Positions 36,026 to 47,762 of a DNA stretch of 64,000 nt are shown here, piece by piece (positions within the stretch are counted from its first letter, which is position 1; every line of letters begins with the position of its first letter). A program made the translations under genes and the position numbers. Below the pieces are notes generated by a model that saw only the letters and a program-made list of their open reading frames with translations, did not search any database and was not told where the DNA came from. This DNA is from Klebsormidium nitens (Eukaryota; Streptophyta; Klebsormidiophyceae; Klebsormidiales; Klebsormidiaceae), in assembly GCA_000708835.1 (NCBI GenBank), contig DF237111.1:100576-164575 (forward strand). The letters are read 5' to 3'.

Positions 36026-36532
36026 ATGGCGGTTGCTCAAGCCTGTGTGCGGGTTCCCTTTTCTCCGCTGCAGTTACCCAGAGTCTCTTGCGAGTGCGGG
36101 CCGTCCTCAAGCAAGAGCTTGGTTTTCCGGGGCACAAGAAGCAGTCAAATTGCACACAATGTAGGATCAACACACACTATCTCACACGAGGCGCTTCGCA
36201 ATGCAGTCCCTGTTCAAAGGTCGCAGGGCGGAGCCAGGTCAAGAGGAGTTCGGGCTTCAGGAATGTCAGTCAGTTTTGGGGGAGGGGAGAAGCACGAGGC
36301 AAAGTTTCAGAAGGGCGATAAAGTGAAGGTTTCTCAATCGGCGATCGTGTATCATGTTCCAAAGACGCCGGAGCTAGACTTGCAAAACTTGGAAGGGGAG
36401 GTGGCCGACGTGTTGTATGAATTCAAGGGAAAGCCAATCTCAGCCAACCTGCCCTACAAGGTTAAGTTCCAGAAAGAGGGCAAGCCATTTTTTGCGCATC
36501 TAAGAGAAGACGAGATTGAGCTAGCAAGCTAG
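36026..36532 (+). CDS. FTRV: Ferredoxin-thioredoxin reductase, variable chain, chloroplast, 168 aa
   Basis: A single-exon frame. Residues 1-77 are rich in Ser, Arg, Gln and hydroxylated residues, fitting a chloroplast transit peptide. The mature part has the SH3-like fold signature of the variable (A) chain: GDKVKVSQSAIVYHVPKTPE, DLQNLEGEVADVLYEFKGK, ISANLPYKVKF and FFAHLREDEIEL. The chain pairs with the catalytic 4Fe-4S chain of FTR, which passes electrons from ferredoxin to thioredoxins and so couples Calvin-cycle enzymes to light. It has no catalytic cysteines of its own and none are expected. It lacks introns, unlike most neighbours, and has the clearest TATA box in the window. Start: first ATG, directly ahead of the transit-like leader. 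Confidence 0.93.
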   Translation: MAVAQACVRVPFSPLQLPRVSCECGPSSSKSLVFRGTRSSQIAHNVGSTHTISHEALRNAVPVQRSQGGARSRGVRASGMSVSFGGGEKHEAKFQKGDKVKVSQSAIVYHVPKTPELDLQNLEGEVADVLYEFKGKPISANLPYKVKFQKEGKPFFAHLREDEIELAS

Positions 36533-38336
36533 ACTGTACATTTATTTTGAATTACCGAAATCTCCAACTTTCCAGCACATATGTGCACTTTGTAATGTGG
36601 CCATTTTAAAGGCGAGTATGTGATCTGAAGCGGGCCAATCTTGAATGGACGCAGGCAATCTCATTTTGGCTGAGGCATGCGTTTGCGACACCTCAAACTT
36701 GGTAATGGTCGCAGTGAAAAGCAAGTGGCTACTGCATTGTGCCGCTCTTGGAATCATGCCGGACATCTGCCTGATCATTGTGCCGCCAGTTTCAATGGCT
36801 GCTTTTCTTTGAAAGAAGCGCAGAGGGCCCTCAAGGCAAAACTCCAGAAGGTGTTATTGTTCTGCTTTGAAATGTGCTGACTTGACAGGATCGAACGCAT
36901 CGCTTTGTGATGATTTGTGCATCTGGTTTCTGCGTTTGCTTGCCTTTCAGCGTCTTTGTTAAAGGGAGGTTTGTAGTCAATTCAAGGCAGTCTTTGGAAG
37001 AATGCAATTCATTACCCGTGGAGTAATGGCATACTGTAATTGCCACATCTGTTCAAAAGTGCAACACTCCAGGGGCTGCATCCAATCAGTAAGTCAGCGG
37101 ATTGCTGACCTACACATGAACTTGCAGTTTGCAACGTTTGTCCATCCAAGGGGACTGGCTGGTGGTTGTCCTCTCTTCTTACATCAAAGCCTTAGCAGAA
37201 GCCAGGTTTCGCCCCGGATTTGGCCATGAAGATTCCAGGAGTATGTGTACTCATAACAGGGCTTGTTGTGACAAAGCACTTGCAGGGAGACTGCAAAGCA
37301 CGTTCCTGAACTTTGTTTTCATGTTCCTGAGTGTATGGTTCAGCTTGTGCTCTGGTTGGCCCTGCTCTTCTGAAAACAGAGTCCAAGGACGTGCTCTGCA
37401 TGTGCCGCACGTTGTCTCGACTGCAGTGCTTCTTGCTATATTGTGGTGACCAGTTGTGACCAGGTGAGAGCCTGCATTGCTTTGTTTTGAGGGAAGGCCA
37501 ACTCGTCTTGTATACATCCGCGACTGTTTGAATGAGCTTGAGAGACCAGAACAAAGAATCTCCCTCCAACCACGAGGAAACATCGCGTTCGTTACAGATT
37601 GAATTGAAACAGTAGCTTGCAGTCCATGCATGAAACATACTTACAATGATCAGTGCCAGGACCGTCGTAATACTGTATATGAGGGTACGTACTCAAATCT
37701 GGCAACAGACTCCAGGCTCAGGCCATGCGCGTATGTATGCGGCCCGGCTGCTCAGCATCAGGGCCGGCCAAAACACAGTAATGACAATGCGTGCGGCGGC
37801 CCATGCACAGGCGAGGCCGATTATTCACATGATGGGATCGGCATCTGAAAAGTTATGCAGCATGGCAGCTCATGCATTGGTTCAACCAATCAGACGGCGG
37901 GCCCGCGGCTGCCCATGCATGTAGCCATGTCTTCCATGTGCATATACGACACAGTGGGTTCAAAGTGCAATGCATGCATTCAACAACCATTGAAATTGTT
38001 GGGTGGCTCAATTGCCCGGCCTTGTGATAGGTTTGCAAGTCGCCACATACCGGCGATGATGTTGAAAGTCGTGTGCATGATATAAGATCACCCGAAGCAG
38101 CCACATCACTGACGGCTGTGGTTCCATCATCTTATTCACGGCCACAATCTAGCTGGACGACAAAGATCTAAAAGGAGTCACCTCGCCAGGGCATATGCTT
38201 AAGATTAGTAGCTCATCGACTGCTGACATGCTTCCAGGACATAAGTGGAAGCATGGGGTTATTCATCCCTAGTCTTAAAAGAATCTTCAGAGGACCTCAG
38301 TACCGACAGTTCGCACCGGATTGTACGATAGAAGAT
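36533..38336. other. Intergenic, no supported gene
   Basis: This lies between the 3' ends of FTRV (+) and the CCCH gene (-). Short ORFs only. ATGCATGCAT-type palindromes occur near 37971. Confidence 0.5.
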
Positions 38337-41300
38337 CTAATCCTCTGCTGCATCCCCGTACTTTTTCATAAGGCTAGCAATATCATCTTCGCCGTCGTCT
38401 CCTTCATCCCCTTCTTCCTCCTCGTACTCGCTGCCATCCTCTTCCTCACCAGCATCCGCATAATCGCCTTCCTCAGCATCGGCATCTGCAAACGATGCAA
38501 AACTTATGTAAATACCAGTTACCCTGATTTGGGTCAACTGCTGCCTATGGTGCAAGCAGAGCACGGACAAAAGGCCTTTCTTCTTGAAGCGCTGGATTTC
38601 AACAAGACATATTCGTAGGTCGATTCCATCAAAGGCATACCCAGCACCATCTCGTTATGGTTGCCAGCGAGAGCATAAGGCGCAGGCACGTCCAGGATTC
38701 CATCTTATTAGCAAGCCATTCCCAGCATTGAAACTGCCTTAACTCGAAGCAGCCACAGATTGGAAGTGGACCCATCGGCTGTAGAGAGGTCCGAAAGTCG
38801 TCGCTCACCCATATTCGCCTCTTCGTCTTCCCCGCCGTTGGCATCCTCGGCGCCAATATCGTCCCCGCCGCCCTCCGCCGCCTCGTCCCGCGTGCTCTCT
38901 TGCACCTCTTCCGCATTCGCTTCCCCCGAGTTCCCCGCTTCCCTCGGCGAGGCAGCCAAGCCCGCCCGGTTCAGCTTTACCGGGGCTGGCCGCTTCCCTT
39001 CCCTAGCCGCACTGTCCGGCTCTGCTCTCCCGGCCTCTTCAATCTCCCGTGCACGTTTCTTGGCCGCGCGGATCTCAGCTAGGGTGAGGATCCTCGGACC
39101 GTCCTTCTTCTCCGCAACTTTCTCGTTCGCGTCCGGACCTCTCACGGACCCACTGGTCGCTCGTATCCGTCTGTTAGACCCATCCAACTCAACCAGCTCC
39201 CGCATCCGCGCCCCCTCCCCTGATCGCTCTGGCGCACCATACCCCCCGGAACCTTTCGTCTCGCCGGGCACTCCCTTCTCCTTTTGCTGCTCAAGCCACC
39301 TCCGCCGCGCCTCGGCTCCAAACTTGCGCGGGCCTCCGTTCTCGTCCTCGGCCGAAACTTCGACGGCCCTCGCCGGTCTCGCTACTTCTGGCCGGTGGAC
39401 GACTGGCTGCTCGCCTTGGTTCCGGTTCCGGCCCCAGCGATCCGCCCCCTTGGCCAGCGAGGCCCGTTGAAGATCCACGACCAGCCGTTCCCGCTGACTG
39501 TCCTGAGCGTCGACCCGTGCTTGGACTCGCAGATGGCTGCCCTGATTTGCGCCTGTATGGGGATAATCTGCCAATTATGGACGGCAGGAGGGTTCAATGA
39601 CCGCTTGATGGGTAGTTGCACATTGCTCGCGGTTATAGCCGGCCTTCTCCGAATATTCCACTGGTTTTCCCCACATTCCAATAACCTGCGGCAAACCGCC
39701 GGAGCTTGTGACTGTCCAAGTTCGCAGATTTTATCTACTGACAGCTCGCGCCAACTCTTCGGAAGTCAAGCACGGCGTTTTAAAAGTGTAACCCAACGCT
39801 TCCGAACGCCGAGCTCAACTGGTCCTTAACCGCGCTCTCCAGAAATAACTAGGTGGCAACCCCGGAGCAATGCTAAAGAGCTGTTGAAGTCAAAAGATGG
39901 CCGCTCCCTACTAAGCTCACGCTCCGGATGGTCTTCTTGTCCTGATGGACGTTTGGCAGATCATACTGAAGGCAACCTGTTCCGTTGATGTGACCAGATA
40001 CAAGGGCCTTCAGACCTAGATGCAGTTTGGGGAAGGGCTGAACTCGTTTGCAAACATGGCCAGAGAGCTCAGAGCGCGCGTGCACAGAGCATCCCATCCT
40101 CTGACCCGGTGATACGACGAGGTGCTAAAGCAAGGCAGGACGATCCATACTACAACCTTCTCGCAAGACTGGAAAGAACCATGGAACACACAGCCAAGCT
40201 CCGACAATCACCTCCGCCCAATCGGTCCTTCACGCTCGGACTTGTGGTCGCGACGACCCTCCTCGGCGCCCCTCGATCCCCCATCTCCTCTCTGCCTCCT
40301 CCAACTCTCCTCCTTCCTAATCTATCCTCCATGTGCGTTACTCGAGATTCCCCTCGGTTCTCCCCTCGGTTTTCACCTCGGTTCTCCCGGCCTGTCTCCC
40401 AATTTTCCCGGACTATCTGACGGACCGCGGGCTCTGGCCTAGCAACGCTTCTAATGGTTTCTCCTGCCCTCCCGACGGACGTCCGCACATCCCAAATAGG
40501 CCCCCTGCGAGCTTTGCTAGGCGTGCTTTTCCGGCGGTCGGAGCCCGGAGCGGCGGCGTCTGCTTCCTCGTCCTCCTCATCAAACTGCAGAACCATGTTC
40601 TCCTGACCAGGAGACGGTTCCGCCGCGGCCTGCATCAAACAGGGAATTATGAGCTTTCGGGATCGAACTTACTGAACAAGCAGAGGAGACGAGAGATACA
40701 AGCACTGGCTTTCAATGCTTTCTCCCAAGGCCTTTCGTACGGTCAGCGTGCAAACTGTTAAGTTATCGGCTCAGGAAGAAGGTGGCGTCGAGGAGGGTGG
40801 CGTTGAGATCTGTGACCTTTTCCACATGCACCGCCATGAGGAGGCCATGAATAAAGCGTCCGCGAGCGACCACTTCCTACAAGAGTTATGTTTGAAGGTG
40901 CATCCTCGACACAGCACGTGAATGGAAACAGCATATGAACAGGGCACAATCTCGTGCTTGAAGCTTCTGCACAGAAAACCAATCGTACCTGTGCCTGTGC
41001 TCGCCAAGAAAGTTTTCTCCGGCCAGCGTCAGCAGCCCCCGCTTCCGCTGGCACTTGTCCGCCTTGCAAAAGTTCACCCTCCTCTGCAGCCGCATTGAAC
41101 AAAATATGATGACTCTGTGTGCCACAAGTAGGTACGGGCAACAGTTCACAGATTGACAGCAGGCAACAAACAAGGAGCCAAGCTGAAAGCTTGCAGGAAT
41201 GGCCACAAGAAAGAACGCGTAAACTGTGGCAAGGACTGCGTTTGCGGAATGGCCACAAAATACATCAGTACCACATGTTCTGTGCCTTCATCCAGAAGAA

Positions 41301-42412
41301 GAGCAGTACTAGGGGGTTGATGGGATGCATCTGTGCCTGCAATAAGTAAACACTGTCCAAAACTCCTGGACTCCTGGAAAAGCGTATACTGACCTGCGAC
41401 AGCACCTCCGGCGATGTCAACCGAATTAACAGCTGATGCTGCTAGTGTCATGGAGTGTGAATAGGGACAAGCGTCCCCTTTCATGCACTTGCCCTGTGCA
41501 TAGAATACGCACGGAACGGTGGAAGGGTCCACTGTTGGGGCCCGTGGCATCCCATAGGCTCCGTAGTTCTGAGCCTGCATGAGACATCAAATTCTTAATG
41601 CATTCATCTACCGTTGACTGAGAAACCTCTCACGATTTTCTCTGAGCTTGGATGTCTGAGCAAGTCGGATTCTCCTTGCAAGTTCTCCCCGACAGTGCCG
41701 TTTGAGTTAGACAAGCTCTCAGCTTTCATCACCTTTCGTCACCAGACAAGAAGTGTATGGAAGCCAGCAATGCCAAACAAGCAAACAACTTTCTCCAGCT
41801 TGTTACTCTGCTGATGCAGGTAATCAGGTGTCCAGACAAAGAAGGCAGACGCCGACTCGTATGCAAAGACAGACGCCGACTCGTATGCAACGAATCGACC
41901 AATAGAGGAAAGTTGTGACAGGCAACTCACGAGGTGTCGGAAAGGACAAGCAGGGCCCTTGGCGCAGCGGCCATTGAACCAGAAAGCGCAGTCTTTCACA
42001 GCTGGATTGAGGGCCAGGGGGTTGTGTCGAAACTCGCACTCAGTATCGCCCTGCAGCGGCACCGCAAAGGAGACGCTCTTACAAAGTTCCAAAGCCAAAT
42101 GCTGCAGACCTCAAGCAATTAGGTCGGGCGACAATTGTCCACCTCGAAATTAAAGCCGAAGCAAAGTGCATCAGTGCCATTGAAAGGTACCCAGTGCCAA
42201 AGCAGTGCCAGAGCTCCCAACATACGGATATGCAGCCAGAGACAGTTATGAACCGCACTGGCAACTAGTAATGGAGTTGAATAGTGCCAAGATTTAGACA
42301 AGGAGACAGATCATAAATTGCAAAACGAAACATGAAGACGCACCTTTTTGCAGTTGCCTTGCAGGTAAAACGTGCAGTCCGTGCTCTTGCGGAGCGTGAT
42401 GGGAATCGCCAT
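38337..42412 (-). CDS. CCCH zinc-finger protein with three N-terminal fingers (ZC3H11A / plant C3H17-19 type), 7 exons, 591 aa
   Basis: The model is complement(join(38337..38485, 38809..39552, 40212..40629, 40989..41083, 41394..41574, 41931..42050, 42344..42412)); all GT-AG, phases consistent. Three fingers lie within the first 100 residues: CTFYLQGNCKKGDTECEFRH (split by intron 1), CAFWFNGRCAKGPACPFRH and CVFYAQGKCMKGDACPYSH. The order and N-terminal position recall human ZC3H11A, linked to mRNA export, and related plant C3H proteins; nuclear RNA binding is the likely role. The middle holds Arg/Glu-rich segments with a GEN/RGEN repeat, the sequence GPRILTLAEIRAAKKR, and a disordered acidic region. 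The C-terminus is very acidic (EEEDGSEYEEEEGDEGDDG) and ends SLMKKYGDAAED. Exon 4 (41083-40989) is the least certain; it was chosen because its frame joins both neighbours. Confidence 0.85.
41848..41892. repeat. Tandem duplication of about 23 bases in CCCH gene intron 2
   Basis: The unit AGACGCCGACTCGTATGCAA occurs twice head to tail, with GAC between. It is intronic and appears to be simple tandem duplication. Confidence 0.8.
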
Positions 42413-43787
42413 CTCAAATAAATAACCTGTAAGATGGAGAAGTCGGTCACCTCTCTGGCTTCATTGACACCTCACCTCTGTCTAGCTCCTTACACCGGCC
42501 TGGACCAATGAGTCGATTTTGGACCAGCAGCCGTTTGGAAACCCTAATCGATAGCTTTCAAGAAATCTGACGTGATGAAACTGTTTGAGAAGGAGGATAT
42601 CTGAGACTAGGGACGCAAACAATGAGATTTGGAAGCCTGCCAGAGAACATCCACAGATGTTTTCTGATGGCTTATTGGTAGGAGGCGCTAAAAGCCATGT
42701 ATGCCTCTTATGCGCCACTTCTCGCAACCGGAATTCAGTGATACCCGTAGTGGGCAGGACAAGAGCTGCAACTAAACATCTCAAAGGATGTCTCGCCCTC
42801 ACTCCCTCAAATCACACAGCTTAGCGCCCCGAGATAAGCACCAGGATCTCACAAACAATGCCAAAAGGTATGGCACTATGACAGGCACCATGCTTCCCAT
42901 TACCACCTTCTCCAAGCAATTCGAAGCGCAAACGCCTCCACAAACTCACCAGCTTTGATCTTGTTAACCGCCCGCTCCACGCTTGCAATTGGTCTATCCT
43001 TTTTTGCGGTAACTGGCAGGTCAAGACTACCTCCCCATGAAGCTTACACATCAAAGAAAGACCAAGCTCTCCAAGCGTCCAACGCCGCTGAGAAAATTGG
43101 CCGCCTCCTCAGCTAGCGGCGCCTCGACTTGCTGATGATTCTCACGTGCAATGTTTTGTATGCTCTGTCAGAGCTTGCATTGATGAATATAAGCATTGGC
43201 AAATGAGCATTTGATCTTAGCAAAGCGTTTCCAACAACCGAGCAGGCATAAGTGCACGTACAACGTATACGCAGTCAAGGTAGTCTCATAATACTGCCCG
43301 GTATAAGCGCCGGGTATAGAAGCATATCCGCGCAGATTAGGGGCAAAAACAGCGGGAGTGCTCTGTTTATTAAATGCAATCTCGCTTGAGCGAGTGCAGC
43401 CAGAGGGCGCAAGCACCCAGGCAAAATAATTGAGCTCCAGTCGCGAGCAGACCATAGGGGCTCCACCGCGGGGGCGTCCACAGAATTTTGCAGGCGTCTT
43501 ATATGGTCCTTTAGCAACATTTGGCACCGGTTTTTGGGTCCGTCCGGCCGGTGGAGCCTCTGGTGTCATTTGAAGAGTGGACCCTTGTCTGCTTTTACCA
43601 GCTAGAACCCCTTTTTTTGGCTGTTGAGAAACATGGTCAGCTAGCACCAAAATTTGGCGGAAACCTTTTCAGAGCATCAATGAACATATTGGAGCACTTT
43701 CGAACTTCTGGGCACCTGAGAATGCAAGGACCCGTCCACTTACAATTCTGAGGTATAAAAGTGAAAATCTGAGGGACAAACTTTAGG
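42413..43787. other. Intergenic, no supported gene
   Basis: This runs from the 5' end of the CCCH gene to the TIR element. Short ORFs only. I see no clear promoter motif for the CCCH gene. Confidence 0.5.
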
Positions 43788-44325
43788 TCCGATGATAATC
43801 CCCGATTGGCGGACAAATCGGGCCTATGACACAATTGGAATCCAGTGTCCCAGAGTCACAGGGAAGCCCCGGGCATACGCTAAAACAAAAAGGACCTGCC
43901 CGGTTGCTAGTTGCAATGGTGTAACCCTAAAGCGGGAAGGCCCGATTGTCTTAGGGAAGTGCCCGGTTGTTACCCGGTTGCCCGCGAGACCCTAATGTCA
44001 CAGGGAGGGCCCGGTTGCTCCCCGGGCGGTGTGCGAGACCCTAATGCTAGTGGACTTGCCAGGGGAGCAGGGGAGTGGTGGTAGCACCCGGGGCAACCCG
44101 TCGCGAACCACCATCCCACCCCCTCCAATAAGGAGCGCCGCCCTTATGTACTGCAATTCAGACGGTCGCGGCGAGCAACTTTGTGGGTCGACACGGTCGC
44201 ATCGAGCACGGTCGATATCGAATTGTGCATTGCCGATCGGACGGTGCGCAATGCAGCGGCGGTGCCACCCCTTTTGTCAAGTGTCATAGGCCCGATTTGT
44301 CCGCCAATCGGGGATTATCATCGGA
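43788..44325. mobile_element. Non-autonomous DNA transposon / MITE, 538 bp, with 45-bp perfect terminal inverted repeats
   Basis: The left terminus, 43788-43832, begins TCCGATGATAATCCCCGATT and ends GGGCCTATGACAC. Its exact reverse complement is 44281-44325. The inside is non-coding, G/C-rich, and carries repeats of GCCCGGTTG and GAGACCCTAATG. No transposase ORF is present. I cannot find a convincing target-site duplication, so the superfamily is unassigned. It sits about 310 bases before the start codon of the zinc-ribbon gene, so it may lie in that gene's promoter or 5' leader. Confidence 0.8.
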
Positions 44326-44636
44326 TTGGCACCATTTGAAATGGAAAATGGTGGTGGTCCAAATCCATCTTCTAATCGCCCTTCAACAAGGCTTTGAAGG
44401 CATATGGAACAGCGTGCTTCAACACGGTGCTTCCACCACTGAGGAGGGTTCTCTGTGGATCGGAGGTGCTTCTGCCACTAGAAGCGAGAGGGTCGTCGTG
44501 AATGCAAGGTTTGCGGAATCCTACTCCCCAAATGTCAGAAGCGACGTCTTGGATCCGCTGAAACCGCACCCTTCCATCTCCAGAAAGCAGCACACTATCG
44601 ATTCCTCTGCCTTTCTGCAATTTCACTAGCCCAACC

Positions 44637-46231
44637 ATGATTCTCTTACGAATTCCTAGGCTTGCAAACGTTGCGCTTGACTACGGAACCCGTAGATTAG
44701 CACGGAGGCCTGCCTCCTGTCTTTCCTGTCAGTCAGACAAGCGAGAAAGTGAAAGCTATGGCAAAATGGATATGCAGAGAGGGCAAGTTAGGCATGGGTT
44801 GCAAGAACCAGGATTTTGCAGTGGCAGCAACAAATGTTGGGCACCAACAGAATTAGATCCAGCTCACGAGCAAACGTCGGAGGCCACAGTTCGTGCACAT
44901 AAGGTGGTGCAGTCTCTGCAACCAGGCTTGGGGCAGCTGGACCAGAAGCTGTGGGCGAGGGTCCCTCTTATGTTGGGAAGTGACACACTGGGTAGCTGGT
45001 TCAAAGTGGGTGGCCATCGCAAGAAGGCCACAAACGCGAGTGTAAGGCTTTCCCTGACCCTGGGGCTTATCATCTGCAAACTTTTGTTTAGATGCTTGTT
45101 CCTTACTCTGTCCTTGATGGATTCACATGTAACGAGGATGATATATTCTATGGGGATGTTCAGGCTAGCACTATCTCAGGGTTCCTTGTCTTTTCTTAAG
45201 TCGGGTTTCAATTGGTGATGATGCTTAACCGAGAGTCTGTCTGTCACATAAAGTCCTCCACCGTGCCCATAATTTTGATCTGCCTGGCCACTAGTTGCCG
45301 CTTGTCGCGATGAATAATAAATCCGTAGTGTTGACAGCATCAAGTCCTTGAGATGTTGGGAACCTTGACTTGCACTCCATAGAGTTTCTGTGACCTGCAT
45401 GCGATGATGATATAAGACCACATAATTGCAAGCCTGAGGCACAGTGAAGGTATCCAGGTTGTCCGACGCTTCTGATCTGGAGAAAGGCTTCCATGCCTGA
45501 TGGTAGCCATGTTGAGTCCCTCGATTCGTTATACTAATTTGATAGCCTCATTGCAGGTTGGTGCTCTTGCGGACCAAACGAAGACGTGCGTCAGCTGTGG
45601 CCAATCCAAGCAGCTCAGGGACTTCGCAACGACTGTGAGCAGCCCCGATGGTCGCCAGATTCTTTGTCGAGCTTGTAAGGAAGAGTTCCTTTGCAAGCGG
45701 TGGGGCAAGCCGTTCCATTTGGGGCTGTCACTTGAAGAGTCACGTGATGCTGCAAAAGTCTGTTCGATATGCCGTGTGAAGAAGGAGCTTCGAGACTTCA
45801 GCTTCCGGAGTCGTGCAAAGGGTACCCTGAGAAAGAGCTGTAGAGCATGTGTTCATGACAAAAACAAAACGAAGGTCGCGGTTGTTACGCAAGATGAGCA
45901 GATATGCGCAAGCTGCTTGATAGTGAAGCCCGCAGATGCTTTCTGGAAGGATCGGCTGGCAAAGTCTGGGCTCAATCGGGATTGCAAAGAGTGCTTTCGG
46001 AAGAAGGAGATAGAACGACGCATAGCTTTGAGCTCTACTAGACAGGACTTTCCCTGGCGAACATCCGGGCAGAAGATCTGCCCACATTGCAAACAGGAGA
46101 AGGATCGGGGACACTTCAGTCCAAGTCGACAAGATGCAGATGGATTAGCCAGATGGTGCAGGGCTTTTGCAAAAGAATATGTACAAGTGAACAGGAGGAA
46201 ACAGAGAGACACGCTTATCAGTGAAGGTTGA
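44637..46231 (+). CDS. Protein with four CxxC-x22-CxxC zinc-ribbon modules, 2 exons, 359 aa
   Basis: The model is join(44637..45041, 45557..46231), phase 0, donor GTAAGG. The N-terminus MILLRIPRLANVALDYGTRR is Arg-rich, amphipathic and acid-poor, suggesting a mitochondrial (or plastid) transit peptide. Exon 2 encodes four modules, C-x2-C then 22 residues then C-x2-C: CVSC..CRAC, CSIC..CRAC, CASC..CKEC and CPHC..CRAF. A K-x2-x2-x3-F/W core follows each first pair. Similar single modules (CxKCgxxKPLxxFYKDKR) occur in phage-type endonuclease VII and HNH proteins. No HNH or other catalytic motif is visible here, so nucleic-acid binding is the safest guess. The fourth module has Phe in place of its last Cys and may not hold zinc. 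Function unknown. Confidence 0.75.
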
Positions 46232-47103
46232 TATCATCTCACGATGGTCGGACCTGGCCGAGCGCTCGGCAATTCATTGTTGCTTCAGGAAGCACAGTCA
46301 TGCGCCTTGTGCATCGAAAGCATGAGCTCGCGGGCCCACCAGATGTCCTCATGAGCCTGATTTATGCAACATGACGTCAGATTCAGATGTAGCAGCTGAA
46401 TTGAAAATCAAGTTTTGCTGCGTGCTGATACATGCACGTACAGGCCACACGTGGTGATTTAGGCCACCGTTTTAAATCCGGGGCGCAGCTGAGTCTGCAA
46501 CAATCCAAGATTCTCAAACTTACGCATGCAATTTTGCATATGGCCGCATGCAATATCCATGCTTCGTATGATAAATCTGTCACTATGCGTCTTGCATTGC
46601 AATGTACGCAGTCATGCATGCAGTGAGCGCCCGTCAGAGCGTGTCGGCAGACTCGGACCCGGCCATGCAATCAAATTGCACTACTGAGCTGCTGATAGCA
46701 ACCCCATACATAATTGGATCGGACAGAGCTAAACATGTGCCTAGTGATTGTGAGTATAAGATCGAGCAAGCATGCAGGACCTAAGATCGCTGATGTGACG
46801 GATTCGATGGTCTGTAATAATACTGGCAGGAACTTGATGGAATGCCCGGCAAGCTGTGCGGACAAGATGGCATCTCTCACTCTCTTGGTCGTGTGACCGA
46901 TCACGAGCCGGCCACAAAATTCCTACACCCTGGAAAAGTCTGCCAACACACAAAAGACTAAGCCGGCAAGCCAACACAGGGCTGCAGCTTTCATGTGCAA
47001 TCTGCACTGTCGAGTGACCAAAGCATCTGCTTTTATGCCGGCAATCTGATACTGCGACTCTTTCTCACTTGAGTGTGCCCTGAAACGTTTTCTTACGCTG
47101 CAC
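46232..47103. other. Intergenic, no supported gene
   Basis: AT-rich, with CATGCATG-type palindromes (46613-46622) and short ORFs only. Confidence 0.5.
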
Positions 47104-47404
47104 CTAGTCCTTCCGAAGCTTTGACTCTCGAGCCGCGGGCCCGAGTCGCTCGCGGACGCTGTCTGCGAATCTGTGACTGTGCTTGACTGCTTGCGAGTAC
47201 AGCTCCCGCAGGTGCGCTTCGTACTTCTGAACAGCAGGGGGGAGGATGAAGGCAACACAAACAGCTGCACGCACAAGGTATGATACGCATTTCAAAATTC
47301 CGGAACGAGAAAGGCTAAAGCGGATTGGCGTCAACGGACCTCAATAAAAAAGTTTACCCTTGAAACCGGACGGGCTTCTTCTGAAGTGACTTCCTACAAT
47401 ACTC
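47104..47404 (-). CDS. Possible small membrane protein, gene structure unresolved
   Basis: A minus-strand frame ending at TAG 47104-47106 reads GILKCVSYLVRAAVCVAFIL, a possible transmembrane segment. It continues KYEAHLRELYSQAVKHSHRF and ends ESKLRKD. It lacks an ATG. A 43-base GT-AG interval (GTAAAC...TTTAG, about 47354-47312) would join it in phase to an upstream stretch EYCRKSLQKKPVRFQG entered by a CTTCGCAG acceptor, but 43 bases is far shorter than any other intron here. Alternatively the CTGTTCAG at 47227 is the acceptor and the hydrophobic stretch is intron. No family recognised. Could be spurious. Confidence 0.3.
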
Positions 47405-47762
47405 CAAGGAGTGACCTGCGAAGTTACTAGTTGTGCGACATCGTGCTAAGCTTCTCGTCCGAGAGCTGGGAGTGCCACGACGCCCCACGAGCGTCAATCT
47501 CACGAAGGAGAATCGTTCATGGCTACGGCCGTGAGCCACCCTGGACTGAAATCTGCGGAACGCAGCAGATCCGTATGACTATTGCACTTTTCCTCTTGTG
47601 TTCGCTTCCATCTACAGAAAGAAGGGCAGTGTGTAACTTGAGTATTGGACTGAACCCCGGCCTTTGACAGGGAGTCGCCAATAACGCAGCAAGAGACCGG
47701 CTTTTTGCCGCCGATACAGGCCGTGTTCGACTGAGAATGCCGAGGAAAGTGCCCTCATTATT

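Noticed and set aside
38760-39470. 236-codon Ser/Pro-rich open frame on the plus strand
   Set aside because: It is antisense to the large CCCH-protein exon, whose phases and splice sites are coherent; the plus frame is a composition shadow.
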